This document shows positions 1 through 6,468 of a stretch of 6,840 bases of DNA, piece by piece (the stretch's first letter is position 1; every line of letters starts with the position of its first letter). A model generated the notes under the pieces. That model did not search any database and was not told the DNA's origin. It saw only the letters and a program-made list of their open reading frames with translations. The DNA is taken from the NCBI GenBank assembly GCA_964407325.1, contig CAYOVA010000038.1, positions 1 to 6,840 of the forward strand, given 5' to 3'. The translations under genes were made by a program, and so were the position numbers. Origin of the DNA: JAOAFZ01 sp964407325. GTDB lineage: Bacteria > Patescibacteriota > Microgenomatia > UBA1406 > GWC2-37-13.

Positions 1-90
1 CTTTTGGGAAAAAGCAGGATATGGATCAGTTTGTGGCTGTTGACGTGGATTATTATTCGCGATAAATATACTCTTGTCTGAGGTCTTCAT
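1..90 (-). CDS. Possible N-terminus of a divergent gene (partial, runs off left edge)
   Basis: A minus-strand reading frame opens at ATG 90-88 and stays open for 30 codons to the window edge. An in-frame TGA (102-100) fixes the upstream limit, so ATG (or TTG at 96-94) is the only start. The visible peptide begins MKTSDKSIFIANNN and continues rich in Pro and Gln (PRQQPQTDPYP). It has no membrane segment or recognisable motif in the part seen, and I cannot assign a function. If real, the gene is divergent to the toxin gene and shares its intergenic region. A TATATA box on the minus strand at 127-122 would fit a -10 element about 30 bases before the start. No Shine-Dalgarno sequence is evident. 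The call rests only on openness, amino-acid make-up and layout. A competing plus-strand tail over the same bases (3-65) cannot be excluded. Confidence 0.38.
   Translation of the reverse strand, partial: MKTSDKSIFIANNNPRQQPQTDPYPAFSQK
3..65 (+). CDS. Alternative: C-terminal tail of an upstream plus-strand gene
   Basis: Frame 3 is open from the window edge to TAA at 63-65 and would encode a 20-residue tail ending DQFVAVDVDYYSR. Its third codon positions are mostly G and T, much like the start of the long downstream gene, which is why it is worth recording. It is mutually exclusive with the minus-strand start proposed over the same bases. Twenty codons are too few to identify a protein, and no terminator-like hairpin follows. 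The sequence to the left of the window would settle which one is real. Confidence 0.22.
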   Translation, partial: FGKKQDMDQFVAVDVDYYSR

Positions 91-329
91 CCGCAAAACT
101 CATAAACTCCCAAACTCACTCTATATAAAACCTTGTCTTTAAATTGTGTACACACTTATGCACAAAACTAAGGCTAAAAGGTACAAAAGTATGTACATAA
201 TAAAAAAATATCTAAATTCAAAGTATGTTTTTCACATTTAGGCTAACTCCTTAATTAAAACTGGAATTGTGGTATAATAGCGTCAGATTATACATAGTGT
301 TTATATAAATATATTAACGTGCTACTATA
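91..329. other. AT-rich intergenic region, probably a divergent promoter region
   Basis: I see no convincing gene here. On the plus strand there is a good extended -10 promoter (described separately). On the minus strand, TATATA at 127-122 could serve a gene starting at 90. Two perfect 10-base palindromes centred on GTAC occur: TGTGTACACA at 145-154 and TATGTACATA at 190-199, with centres 45 bases apart. They could be operator half-sites or chance in AT-rich DNA. No tRNA, riboswitch or G+C-rich terminator hairpin is apparent. Confidence 0.5.
270..278 (+). promoter_or_regulatory. Extended -10 promoter for the toxin-immunity pair
   Basis: TGG followed directly by a perfect TATAAT (273-278) matches the extended -10 class of housekeeping sigma-factor promoters, in which TGn compensates for a weak -35. 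The -35 region is indeed poor: TTAATT at 251-256 is the best candidate, with a 16-base spacer. Transcription would start near 285, giving a 5' leader of about 45 bases before ATG 330. No Shine-Dalgarno sequence is visible in that leader. This is the only strong promoter match seen upstream of the gene. Confidence 0.6.
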
Positions 330-3300
330 ATGAAATCAGGGAAATTTGAAAAAATATCGTGTATTTTGCTTGCGGCAATAATACTTGGTTCGTTATGGGT
401 ACCTGTTCAAGCGGGTTTGCTTGCGTTGGTGTTTTCCTGTATTGCAGGGTGGTATGTTTCAACGAAAGCTACAACAAATAAGCTGAAGTGGGCTGCACTG
501 GTTCCGGTACTCCCTTCTGTAGTGTTGCAGGGGTTGTATCTTCTTGATCGTGCAGTGTATTATCCGTGGTGGCTGAATGTTCTGTTTTTTGTGGTGAACT
601 TGGGTGTTGCAGTACTTGCTGCCTGTGCAGGAGGGTTTGTGCCGTACTGGAGAGATCGACAGAGAAAACGGTTGCAACAGGAGCATATCAAGCGTGTTGC
701 ACACGGCAGAAATTCCATTACCCGGTTGTTTGCATCAGTTACGTTAACTGCCTTTGCAGGACAACTTCTGATAACATCATTTTTTCTAGTTCCAGGTAGT
801 GCAATTGCAGAAACGATACAGAAACAAACAGTAGATGAATTCTTTAAAAGCTACGATCCTGAAAACGACTATCAACCGGGAGCAGAACCAGTTGTGCCAC
901 CACTTCCACCCGGAAGCATTCCCGTTTCGCAAATGACACCATCACAGTTACAAGAGTATTGTATTGAATATGGATATGCAGCAGGAGAACCAGCATGTAG
1001 TTATCAACTTGAATATTATGAAGGATCACCCGTTGAGGAACCCTGGTATATACAGCAATCAGTAGTTGCCCAGATGATGAAAGAGAGTAACGGAAAGGGA
1101 GAAGTGGGAAAGAATTCTTCAAAATCCAGTACAGCAAACTCTTCTGCAAAAGCGAAATCAAAATCCTCTACTCAGCAAACGCAAAACAAAAATCTCTGGT
1201 ATCACACCAAGCAGGCTGGCAAAGGCATCTGGGATACCGGAGCATCACTTGTTGGAGGAGTATTGAAAGCCGCAGGAGCAGGGATCAGCTGGGTAGCAAA
1301 GAATCCTAAGCAGGCATTGAATGGTGCAAAACAGGTAATGTCACTGCTGAATCAGGTAACAGCCATTCCCACACTCTACAAAGCAGGGAAATATGTATAC
1401 GACAATCGCTCGACTATTGCAAAGACAGCAATAGCATTAAAACAGTCAGGAGACAAATACGGATGGAACAATGTAGTAGCAGCAGCACTGTTTTCCCCGG
1501 AAGCAGTACAGGCATGGAAAAGTGGTGAATATGGGTATGCAATAGGACGGGGAATGAGTGAGTTTGCCTTGAACATTGTAACTCTCATACCTCCCCTTGC
1601 TGCTGCAAAAGTACCTGTTATCGGGAAACATCTGGCAACAGGGATACGAGCGATAAACAAGATAGATGACTTGATATCAGGAGTACAGCTAATTAAAGTA
1701 GTATCCAAACCGGCAGTTCAAGTATTTGAGAAGGTACCGCAGGTGATGGGTATCTCGCGTATGGCAGAGAGTACCATTACCACTGCTGTACGCAATCAAG
1801 ACGTAGTCCAGGTAGTTGAAAAGGTGGTAACTACAACTCAAAAAGAGATACCAAGCCAGTCGGTACTGCAAAAAGCAACCAATGCATTGCTAGATATAAA
1901 CCCAGTAGCTCAGGACGTAACAACAGTGAATCCTCAGAAAGTACAGGAGACAGCAGTAACGATTTCAAAGCTGTATACCGAAGGAAAAATATATGATACG
2001 GCATTCTCAACACTCAATCATACTCTTGAAACAGGCAGTGCAACCTCAGAACAGGTAGCTACAACTCTTACCAAAACAGCAGAACACAAAGGAGTACAAA
2101 ACCTCATAGCAGACACAGCAGATCCCGTTGTTTCACAGGTCATTACCCGCAACCTTACTCAAACTAATATATCAACTGAAACACTCGACACCCTGGGAAC
2201 AGCCATTCAAAAACAGGACTTTACACCCATTGCTGTAAAAACAGCACAGGATGGAACTCCTGAGATACTCACCATCAACAAAAAAACGAATGAAGTCTCT
2301 GTCCATTATGTCGCATCAGACGGAAAGCTCATCTCAAAACTGTACACTCCAAAACAGGAAGATGGATTTGTAGGAGGACAGTTGTTTGCGCAAATGAATG
2401 AGAGTGGAACATCTCTAGTAGCAAAAACGTCTGCAAAGGATGGATACCAGATGGCAAATCTCTCCAGAAGCAGTGATTACGAGAAGGAAGTAGCTGACAT
2501 CCTGAACAACACACAGAAACCAAATATTCCTGCTAAAGATACCTTGAACACTATACAGACCATCATTCAAAAAGATATAACCGTACATTCAACTGCTCTT
2601 TCATCCGAGCTTGGCATTCCGGCACACCAGGTAGAACAAGCTATCACCTTCGGTATGCAAAAAGCAGGTAGCACAAAAATCGAAAAAGAAATTACTAAAA
2701 TACTTCAAATAGATACAGCAGATACACCAGTAATGGCAAGCAAGGTGTATGCAGCAGTAGGAACGTATACCGGATCTGATGAGACACTACTCAAGCTGCT
2801 CAATAAAGTAAAAACAGATACAGATATCCGATCACTAACTACAATCGCCAATAACAACAATCTTACCTATATCACAACAAAAGCAACCAATGAGGAACTG
2901 TCTATTCTCATGAACCGGATGAAGAAAAACAACGGGAATAACATCCTGGATATATTCCAGGACGGAAGCATAGAGCATTTTATTGAAGGAGGAGTAAACA
3001 GAAATGGGAATGCTACGGGGTTTCATAGTGGGTTATCAGACAAAGGTACAGTGGTTGTTGAAGGGCAAAAAGATTACAAAACAGGGGTGTACGAAGCGGG
3101 GATAACTGTGAACGGAATAGGAAAGACTACCAACAGCGGCAAATCCACTCTGTTTCCAGATGACTGGGGTATAATTAAGATACTCGATGCGGTTGAAGAA
3201 GCGTATTATGATCCCAGTTTATCATTAGTTACCGGTACCACAAACCAATATGAAACAATGACAAAGAGGAAGGTTAAAATTGGAATGTATTTAAACTCAC

Positions 3301-3335
3301 ATAGAAAAATTACATCAGCATTTCCAGTACTATGA
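330..3335 (+). CDS. Membrane-anchored polymorphic toxin with C-terminal EndoU RNase domain
   Basis: This is a 1001-residue multidomain protein. An in-frame TAA at 315-317 leaves ATG 330 as the only normal start.

Seen, in order: hydrophobic segments at about residues 8-43, 54-72 and 82-104; a very basic loop (108-122, RDRQRKR...HIKR); another hydrophobic segment (134-157) ending in a signal-peptidase-like AIA (158-160); a Pro-rich acidic stretch (178-200); the only post-membrane cysteines, C211 and C223; a Ser/Lys/Gln linker (about 250-288); a Gly/Ala/Trp-containing helical stretch with YGYAIGRGMSE (401-411), reminiscent of pre-toxin regions; and a long Thr/Ala/Gln/Val-rich region (470-870) that I do not recognise. 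The last 120 residues match bacterial EndoU nucleases.

Known: bacterial EndoU domains are RNA-cleaving effectors of competition systems. Inferred: the N-terminus anchors or exports the protein and the C-terminus cleaves RNA in a target cell. No RHS, haemagglutinin, LXG or VgrG features are seen, so the delivery route is unknown. Confidence 0.85.
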   Translation: MKSGKFEKISCILLAAIILGSLWVPVQAGLLALVFSCIAGWYVSTKATTNKLKWAALVPVLPSVVLQGLYLLDRAVYYPWWLNVLFFVVNLGVAVLAACAGGFVPYWRDRQRKRLQQEHIKRVAHGRNSITRLFASVTLTAFAGQLLITSFFLVPGSAIAETIQKQTVDEFFKSYDPENDYQPGAEPVVPPLPPGSIPVSQMTPSQLQEYCIEYGYAAGEPACSYQLEYYEGSPVEEPWYIQQSVVAQMMKESNGKGEVGKNSSKSSTANSSAKAKSKSSTQQTQNKNLWYHTKQAGKGIWDTGASLVGGVLKAAGAGISWVAKNPKQALNGAKQVMSLLNQVTAIPTLYKAGKYVYDNRSTIAKTAIALKQSGDKYGWNNVVAAALFSPEAVQAWKSGEYGYAIGRGMSEFALNIVTLIPPLAAAKVPVIGKHLATGIRAINKIDDLISGVQLIKVVSKPAVQVFEKVPQVMGISRMAESTITTAVRNQDVVQVVEKVVTTTQKEIPSQSVLQKATNALLDINPVAQDVTTVNPQKVQETAVTISKLYTEGKIYDTAFSTLNHTLETGSATSEQVATTLTKTAEHKGVQNLIADTADPVVSQVITRNLTQTNISTETLDTLGTAIQKQDFTPIAVKTAQDGTPEILTINKKTNEVSVHYVASDGKLISKLYTPKQEDGFVGGQLFAQMNESGTSLVAKTSAKDGYQMANLSRSSDYEKEVADILNNTQKPNIPAKDTLNTIQTIIQKDITVHSTALSSELGIPAHQVEQAITFGMQKAGSTKIEKEITKILQIDTADTPVMASKVYAAVGTYTGSDETLLKLLNKVKTDTDIRSLTTIANNNNLTYITTKATNEELSILMNRMKKNNGNNILDIFQDGSIEHFIEGGVNRNGNATGFHSGLSDKGTVVVEGQKDYKTGVYEAGITVNGIGKTTNSGKSTLFPDDWGIIKILDAVEEAYYDPSLSLVTGTTNQYETMTKRKVKIGMYLNSHRKITSAFPVL
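2955..3332 (+). other. Bacterial EndoU nuclease domain of the toxin (residues about 876-1001)
   Basis: The domain shows the family's characteristic order of motifs. IEHFIEGGVNRNGNATGFHS carries the two histidines expected in the active site (H883, codon 2976-2978; H899, codon 3024-3026). It is followed by GVYEAGITVNG (919-929) and then GKSTLFPDDWG with K938 (codon 3141-3143), the probable catalytic lysine. After that come a helix with AVEEAYYDP (954-962) and the near-terminal TSAFP (995-999), equivalent to the usual T/S-A-Y/F-P ending. All expected catalytic positions are present, so the nuclease is probably active. Members cleave RNA by 2',3'-cyclic phosphate chemistry, and several are tRNA-targeting toxins. 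The RNA target here cannot be read from sequence. Confidence 0.88.
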
Positions 3336-3844
3336 AATATAAATATCAATTTGCCAAGTGGGGTGGAAAGAATAACAATGAACAGTTAGGAATAATTTTA
3401 CCGAAAGGTATGGAGCCTGTTTCTGATATTTTATCTTCAATCAGAACTGAAGCATTAAAAAATTGGTATATAGAAGGAATTGATAAAGTTCTTTCAGGTG
3501 AAAGCGAGATGGAAGAAAGAGGAAATGAAGGATATACCGGAACAATTAAGAAAGATATAACTAAATTCAACTTTAATTTTGATGAACCAATACACTGTAC
3601 TATCGAAACAACCGAACTTAAAGAACTTATCGAAATCTGGTGGAAAGAATACCTGGAATTCAACAAAGACAGACTCGATCTAATTTTATTAGATGAAAAC
3701 GATCTTATATGGAAAGAAGTCAAAGCCGCAATGGATGAAGAGGCGAAGCAATTTGGACCAGGTCATAAACTTGATACTGACAAATACAGGAAAATGGCTC
3801 AGGATCTAAAACAAAAATATAAGGAAAAAAGAAAGATAAACTGA
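3332..3844 (+). CDS. Candidate immunity protein for the EndoU toxin
   Basis: This 170-residue soluble protein has no signal peptide or membrane segment, so it should be cytosolic, where an RNase toxin would have to be neutralised. Its ATG overlaps the toxin stop as ATGA, indicating translational coupling and strict co-expression from the toxin promoter. No Shine-Dalgarno sequence precedes it.

Seen: an N-terminal part likely to form beta strands (YKYQFAKWGG, QLGIILPKG); a middle segment VLSGESEMEERGNEGYTG (53-70); ETTELKELIEIWWKEYLE (92-109), a strongly helical motif; and a charged C-terminus (KYRKMAQDLKQKYKEKRK). I cannot name a family. The function is inferred from position directly after a toxin domain, from size and from cytosolic character. 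Its DNA is markedly AT-richer (about 25-40% GC per line counted) than the body of the toxin gene, consistent with exchange as a module with the toxin tip. It could instead be an unrelated small protein, but that is unlikely given the overlap. Confidence 0.72.
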   Translation: MKYKYQFAKWGGKNNNEQLGIILPKGMEPVSDILSSIRTEALKNWYIEGIDKVLSGESEMEERGNEGYTGTIKKDITKFNFNFDEPIHCTIETTELKELIEIWWKEYLEFNKDRLDLILLDENDLIWKEVKAAMDEEAKQFGPGHKLDTDKYRKMAQDLKQKYKEKRKIN

Positions 3845-3872
3845 GAGTGTCAAATCTTGAAATCGAAGTTGT
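3845..3872. other. 28-base convergent gap without a clear terminator
   Basis: The toxin-immunity pair and the polysaccharide operon converge here with 28 bases between stop codons. Short inverted matches exist (TTGAA/TTCAA and AAGTT/AACTT, five bases each, extending into the minus-strand gene), but there is no G+C-rich stem and no T-run in either direction. Read-through into antisense of the opposing gene is therefore possible. Confidence 0.45.
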
Positions 3873-4952
3873 TCAAACTTGCCTGTATAAGGCACTTGTT
3901 TCCTCAGCGATTTTCTCCCAGGAAAGTGTCTTTGCATACTCTAAAGAAGCTGTCTCCAGCTTCCTTAAGTTTTTCCTGTTTTCAATTGCTTCTCTCATAG
4001 CTTTTTCCAGGGCATCTTTTTCGTAAGGATCGTATGAATATCCCATATTTTCAGGGAGTTCCTTTAAACTCCCCAGTTGCGGATAAATAGAAGGACGACT
4101 AAATGAAAATGAAAGCAACACACTGGTGCTATTGGTAATTTTCTTGAAGGGAAATACAGTAATATCAGCAGCATTCAGATAGGTCTGAACTTCTTCATCG
4201 GGAATATGGTGGGTATGAATAGTGATTCCCGGTTTGCCTTCATACTGCTTTATAAGCGAGGTCATTTCATCATCGAGACTTTTTCCTGCGATAATCAATT
4301 CTGCAAAGGGATACTCTTTACGAATCTTTTCAAAAGCCGAAAGTACAGTATCTACCCCTTTATATTTTCGAATCAACCCGAAAAATAAAAAGACAAACTT
4401 GTTTGGACCAATCTTTAACTTCTTTCGTGCCTCATCACGGGAGATTGTATTTGGATAAGTATCAATGTAATTTCCAAGCGGGATAATCTTGTATGCGGGG
4501 AGAGGGATATGGTTATCCTTTAATTCTTGAATAGTATCTGAGGATAGGAGTACTACAGCATTGCACAGCATACAAAAGAGCCGTGTCACAAACATGTCGT
4601 TATGGGTAAGTGGTTCGTGGGGGACCATATCATGAATGGTATAAATAACTCTGTATCCAAGTATTTTGGCGAGCGTCAGAAATAAAACGACATAAATCAT
4701 AACTATTGTTTTAAGAATATTTGACTGTAGTTTTCGTGGAGAAGGCAATGCAAAACAATAAAGCCAATGGACATGGAGAATACTAAAACCTCGTAAACGA
4801 AATGAAATGAGTTGCCATAAATAGCCTAATAAGGCTAGTATCCTTTCTTGAGATTGGTTGCGAATATACTGTACTTCAACTTCAGATGGCATATTCCCGT
4901 AGAGTTTTTCTTGGTATGGGTTTACGTCTTTTGGAAGAACCAGGACTTTCAT
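3873..4952 (-). CDS. Family 4 (GT-B) glycosyltransferase, surface polysaccharide synthesis
   Basis: This 359-residue enzyme is expected to transfer a sugar from a nucleotide-sugar donor to a growing lipid-linked glycan at the inner face of the membrane. The start is fixed by an in-frame TAA 10-12 bases upstream of the ATG.

Seen: HVHWL (60-64) in the N-terminal Rossmann half; a hydrophobic stretch (81-98) that could sit in the membrane surface; TIHDMVPHE (105-113); the hinge-region PLGNYID (158-164); then the C-terminal donor-binding half with FLFFGLIRKYKG (188-199), ELIIAGKS (218-225), ADITVFPF (262-269) and a donor-loop equivalent TNSTSVLLSFSFSRPSI (273-289). The classical E-x7-E motif of GT4 enzymes is not present as such. 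Ser/Thr-rich residues replace the first Glu, and Ser (285) replaces the usual Gly before xP, as in some GT4 subgroups with a tnSgvlllA-type loop. It lies 4 bases after the flippase stop, as the last gene of the run. Sugar specificity cannot be deduced. Confidence 0.85.
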   Translation of the reverse strand: MKVLVLPKDVNPYQEKLYGNMPSEVEVQYIRNQSQERILALLGYLWQLISFRLRGFSILHVHWLYCFALPSPRKLQSNILKTIVMIYVVLFLTLAKILGYRVIYTIHDMVPHEPLTHNDMFVTRLFCMLCNAVVLLSSDTIQELKDNHIPLPAYKIIPLGNYIDTYPNTISRDEARKKLKIGPNKFVFLFFGLIRKYKGVDTVLSAFEKIRKEYPFAELIIAGKSLDDEMTSLIKQYEGKPGITIHTHHIPDEEVQTYLNAADITVFPFKKITNSTSVLLSFSFSRPSIYPQLGSLKELPENMGYSYDPYEKDALEKAMREAIENRKNLRKLETASLEYAKTLSWEKIAEETSALYRQV

Positions 4953-4956
4953 AGAG

Positions 4957-6468
4957 TTAGCTTATCAATTTTCGAATTCTATTAATAGCAGGGGAATAGC
5001 TACGAAGAGCAGGTATGGAGTGCAGTAACAAAGCTAGATCGTTGTATACTCCGTATCTAAAAAATTTACTCATAAGGGACGTGCTTACAAAATAGGTGAG
5101 AACAGTTATAAAACTTAATATTACAAACTGAGTAAAGCTGGTTTCTGGACTAAAAAAGGGACGAATTAAAAGGTACACATCACAGACAATTACTCCGCTT
5201 ATAAATGGAAAGTACAACTCCATTAATAATACTGAAAGTGGTACTTGAGACGACTTACTAACAAGATATAAAGCTATGCAATTGGAAAGGAATGCTGCAA
5301 TTACCACAGAGAAAGCAGTGCCCTCAAATCCATACCATATCGTAAGAGGGAAGATGAGTATAAACATCACTATAGTTTGGAATAGTTGAATCTTTGTTAT
5401 TATCTCAGGTGTACCTATTGCTTGCCATAACGCTCCAGTTGTAGTTCCAATACTGCGCATTAGACCCCATAAGGTTAATATTTGGAGTGCATTCTCCATT
5501 GGCAGCCATTTGCGTCCCAAAAATAACGTAATAAAATCATGAGACAAAGCAATTATTAAACTCCCTGCAAGAAACGAAAGATAGGCGGTAATTTGAAATG
5601 TAGATTTGTATGCAGCAGCAATTTTTTCTTTATTGCCCTGTATAAATGAATATGCTGGAAACATAACCGTAGAAATTATGTACGAAATTTGAGTCGCTGG
5701 AAGGTTCGATATTCTATAAGCTAACTGATAATAACCCAAAGCGATTGTTCCCATTAATCTTCCAATCAGAATATCGTCTCCCTGGCTGTAGAGGAAGGTC
5801 AAAATGCTAGAGCCAAAGATCCATTTGCCATAGTTGTTCATCTCTTTTATTTGTGCTATGTCTAGCTTTAGGGAAGGGCGATAGTTAGAAAGAAGGTAAC
5901 TTAATACGAGACGAATAATGGAGTTTGCAAGATAACCTGCTACAAAAGCCCAATAGTTGTTATATACAAAAGCTGCACTAATAGCCACAACAAAATCGAG
6001 CAGATTCCCTGTCATCTGATAGATGAATTGTTTGCCGAACGTTAGGTTTTTTTGAAAGAGAACTACTCCAATATTAATAAAACCTTCAAGGACAAGTGAA
6101 AGTCCCATCCATCTAATAATCTCAGGAGCAATGGTAGACTTAAAAAACGTACCTACGATGGGCGCACTTACAAAAAGTAACGAATACAATACGATTCCTC
6201 GTATCATAAGATAAGTCCACGCAGTATCAAGATACTTTTCCGGATCTTTCTTATGAACTAATACTGCTTGCACTCCGGTTTGTGTAAAGGTAGAAATTAT
6301 CTGCAATACAAGAGTGGCAATACCTATAAGTCCAAAATCCTGGGGATTGAGTAGTCTCGCAAGCACAATGAGCCGGATAACACCGAGAACATTGTCAAAA
6401 ATTTGGAATAGGAAAAGCCAACTGCTTCCTTTAACTACCCGGGATGTAAGATTTTCTGTACTTTTCAT
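4957..6468 (-). CDS. Polysaccharide flippase, WzxC-like (MOP superfamily)
   Basis: This 503-residue integral membrane protein is almost wholly hydrophobic, with about 12-14 predicted membrane segments, the normal size for this family. It should flip lipid-linked oligosaccharide repeat units across the cytoplasmic membrane.

Seen: the amphipathic N-terminus with SRVVKGSSWLFLFQI (9-23) followed by ARLLNPQDFGLIGI (37-50), a hallmark of the polysaccharide exporter family; QTGVQAVLVHKK (63-74); LFQKNLTFGKQF (137-148); and TIALGYYQLAYRISNLPATQ (241-260) followed by VMFPAYS (268-274), typical of the WzxC/TuaB branch. The start is fixed by an in-frame TGA 16-18 bases upstream, so the 38-base overlap with the preceding glycosyltransferase is genuine. 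No Shine-Dalgarno sequence is visible, which fits coupling to the upstream gene. It is followed by the GT4 gene after 4 bases. Substrate is unknown, and I do not assign a specific symbol. Confidence 0.92.
   Translation of the reverse strand: MKSTENLTSRVVKGSSWLFLFQIFDNVLGVIRLIVLARLLNPQDFGLIGIATLVLQIISTFTQTGVQAVLVHKKDPEKYLDTAWTYLMIRGIVLYSLLFVSAPIVGTFFKSTIAPEIIRWMGLSLVLEGFINIGVVLFQKNLTFGKQFIYQMTGNLLDFVVAISAAFVYNNYWAFVAGYLANSIIRLVLSYLLSNYRPSLKLDIAQIKEMNNYGKWIFGSSILTFLYSQGDDILIGRLMGTIALGYYQLAYRISNLPATQISYIISTVMFPAYSFIQGNKEKIAAAYKSTFQITAYLSFLAGSLIIALSHDFITLFLGRKWLPMENALQILTLWGLMRSIGTTTGALWQAIGTPEIITKIQLFQTIVMFILIFPLTIWYGFEGTAFSVVIAAFLSNCIALYLVSKSSQVPLSVLLMELYFPFISGVIVCDVYLLIRPFFSPETSFTQFVILSFITVLTYFVSTSLMSKFFRYGVYNDLALLLHSIPALRSYSPAINRIRKLIS

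Noticed and set aside
1..81. Frame-1 hydrophobic tail (IWISLWLLTWIII) as the end of an upstream gene
   Set aside because: Trp-rich and hydrophobic without supporting context. The minus-strand start and the frame-3 tail are both more protein-like.
212..241. Inverted repeat CTAAAT ... ATTTAG as a possible terminator or attenuator stem
   Set aside because: Only six A+T-rich pairs around an 18-base loop, without a T-run. This is too weak to call a structure.
326..331. Second TATAAT overlapping the toxin start codon
   Set aside because: A transcript from here would begin inside the gene, after the ATG. The extended -10 at 270-278 is better placed.
844..1708. Antisense open frames over the toxin gene (105 and 110 codons)
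   Set aside because: Their composition is that of complement shadows of the plus-strand gene, and the 1001-codon frame explains the region fully.
2589..2642. Helix-turn-helix-like stretch ALSSELGIPAHQVEQAI in the toxin body
   Set aside because: It superficially resembles a DNA-binding helix pair, but there is no other DNA-binding signature and the protein is probably extracytoplasmic.
3346..3723. Long minus-strand open frame (125 codons) antisense to the immunity gene
   Set aside because: Ser/Leu/Ile-rich shadow of the plus-strand gene, with no recognisable motif or promoter. The plus-strand frame has overlap coupling and a sensible composition.
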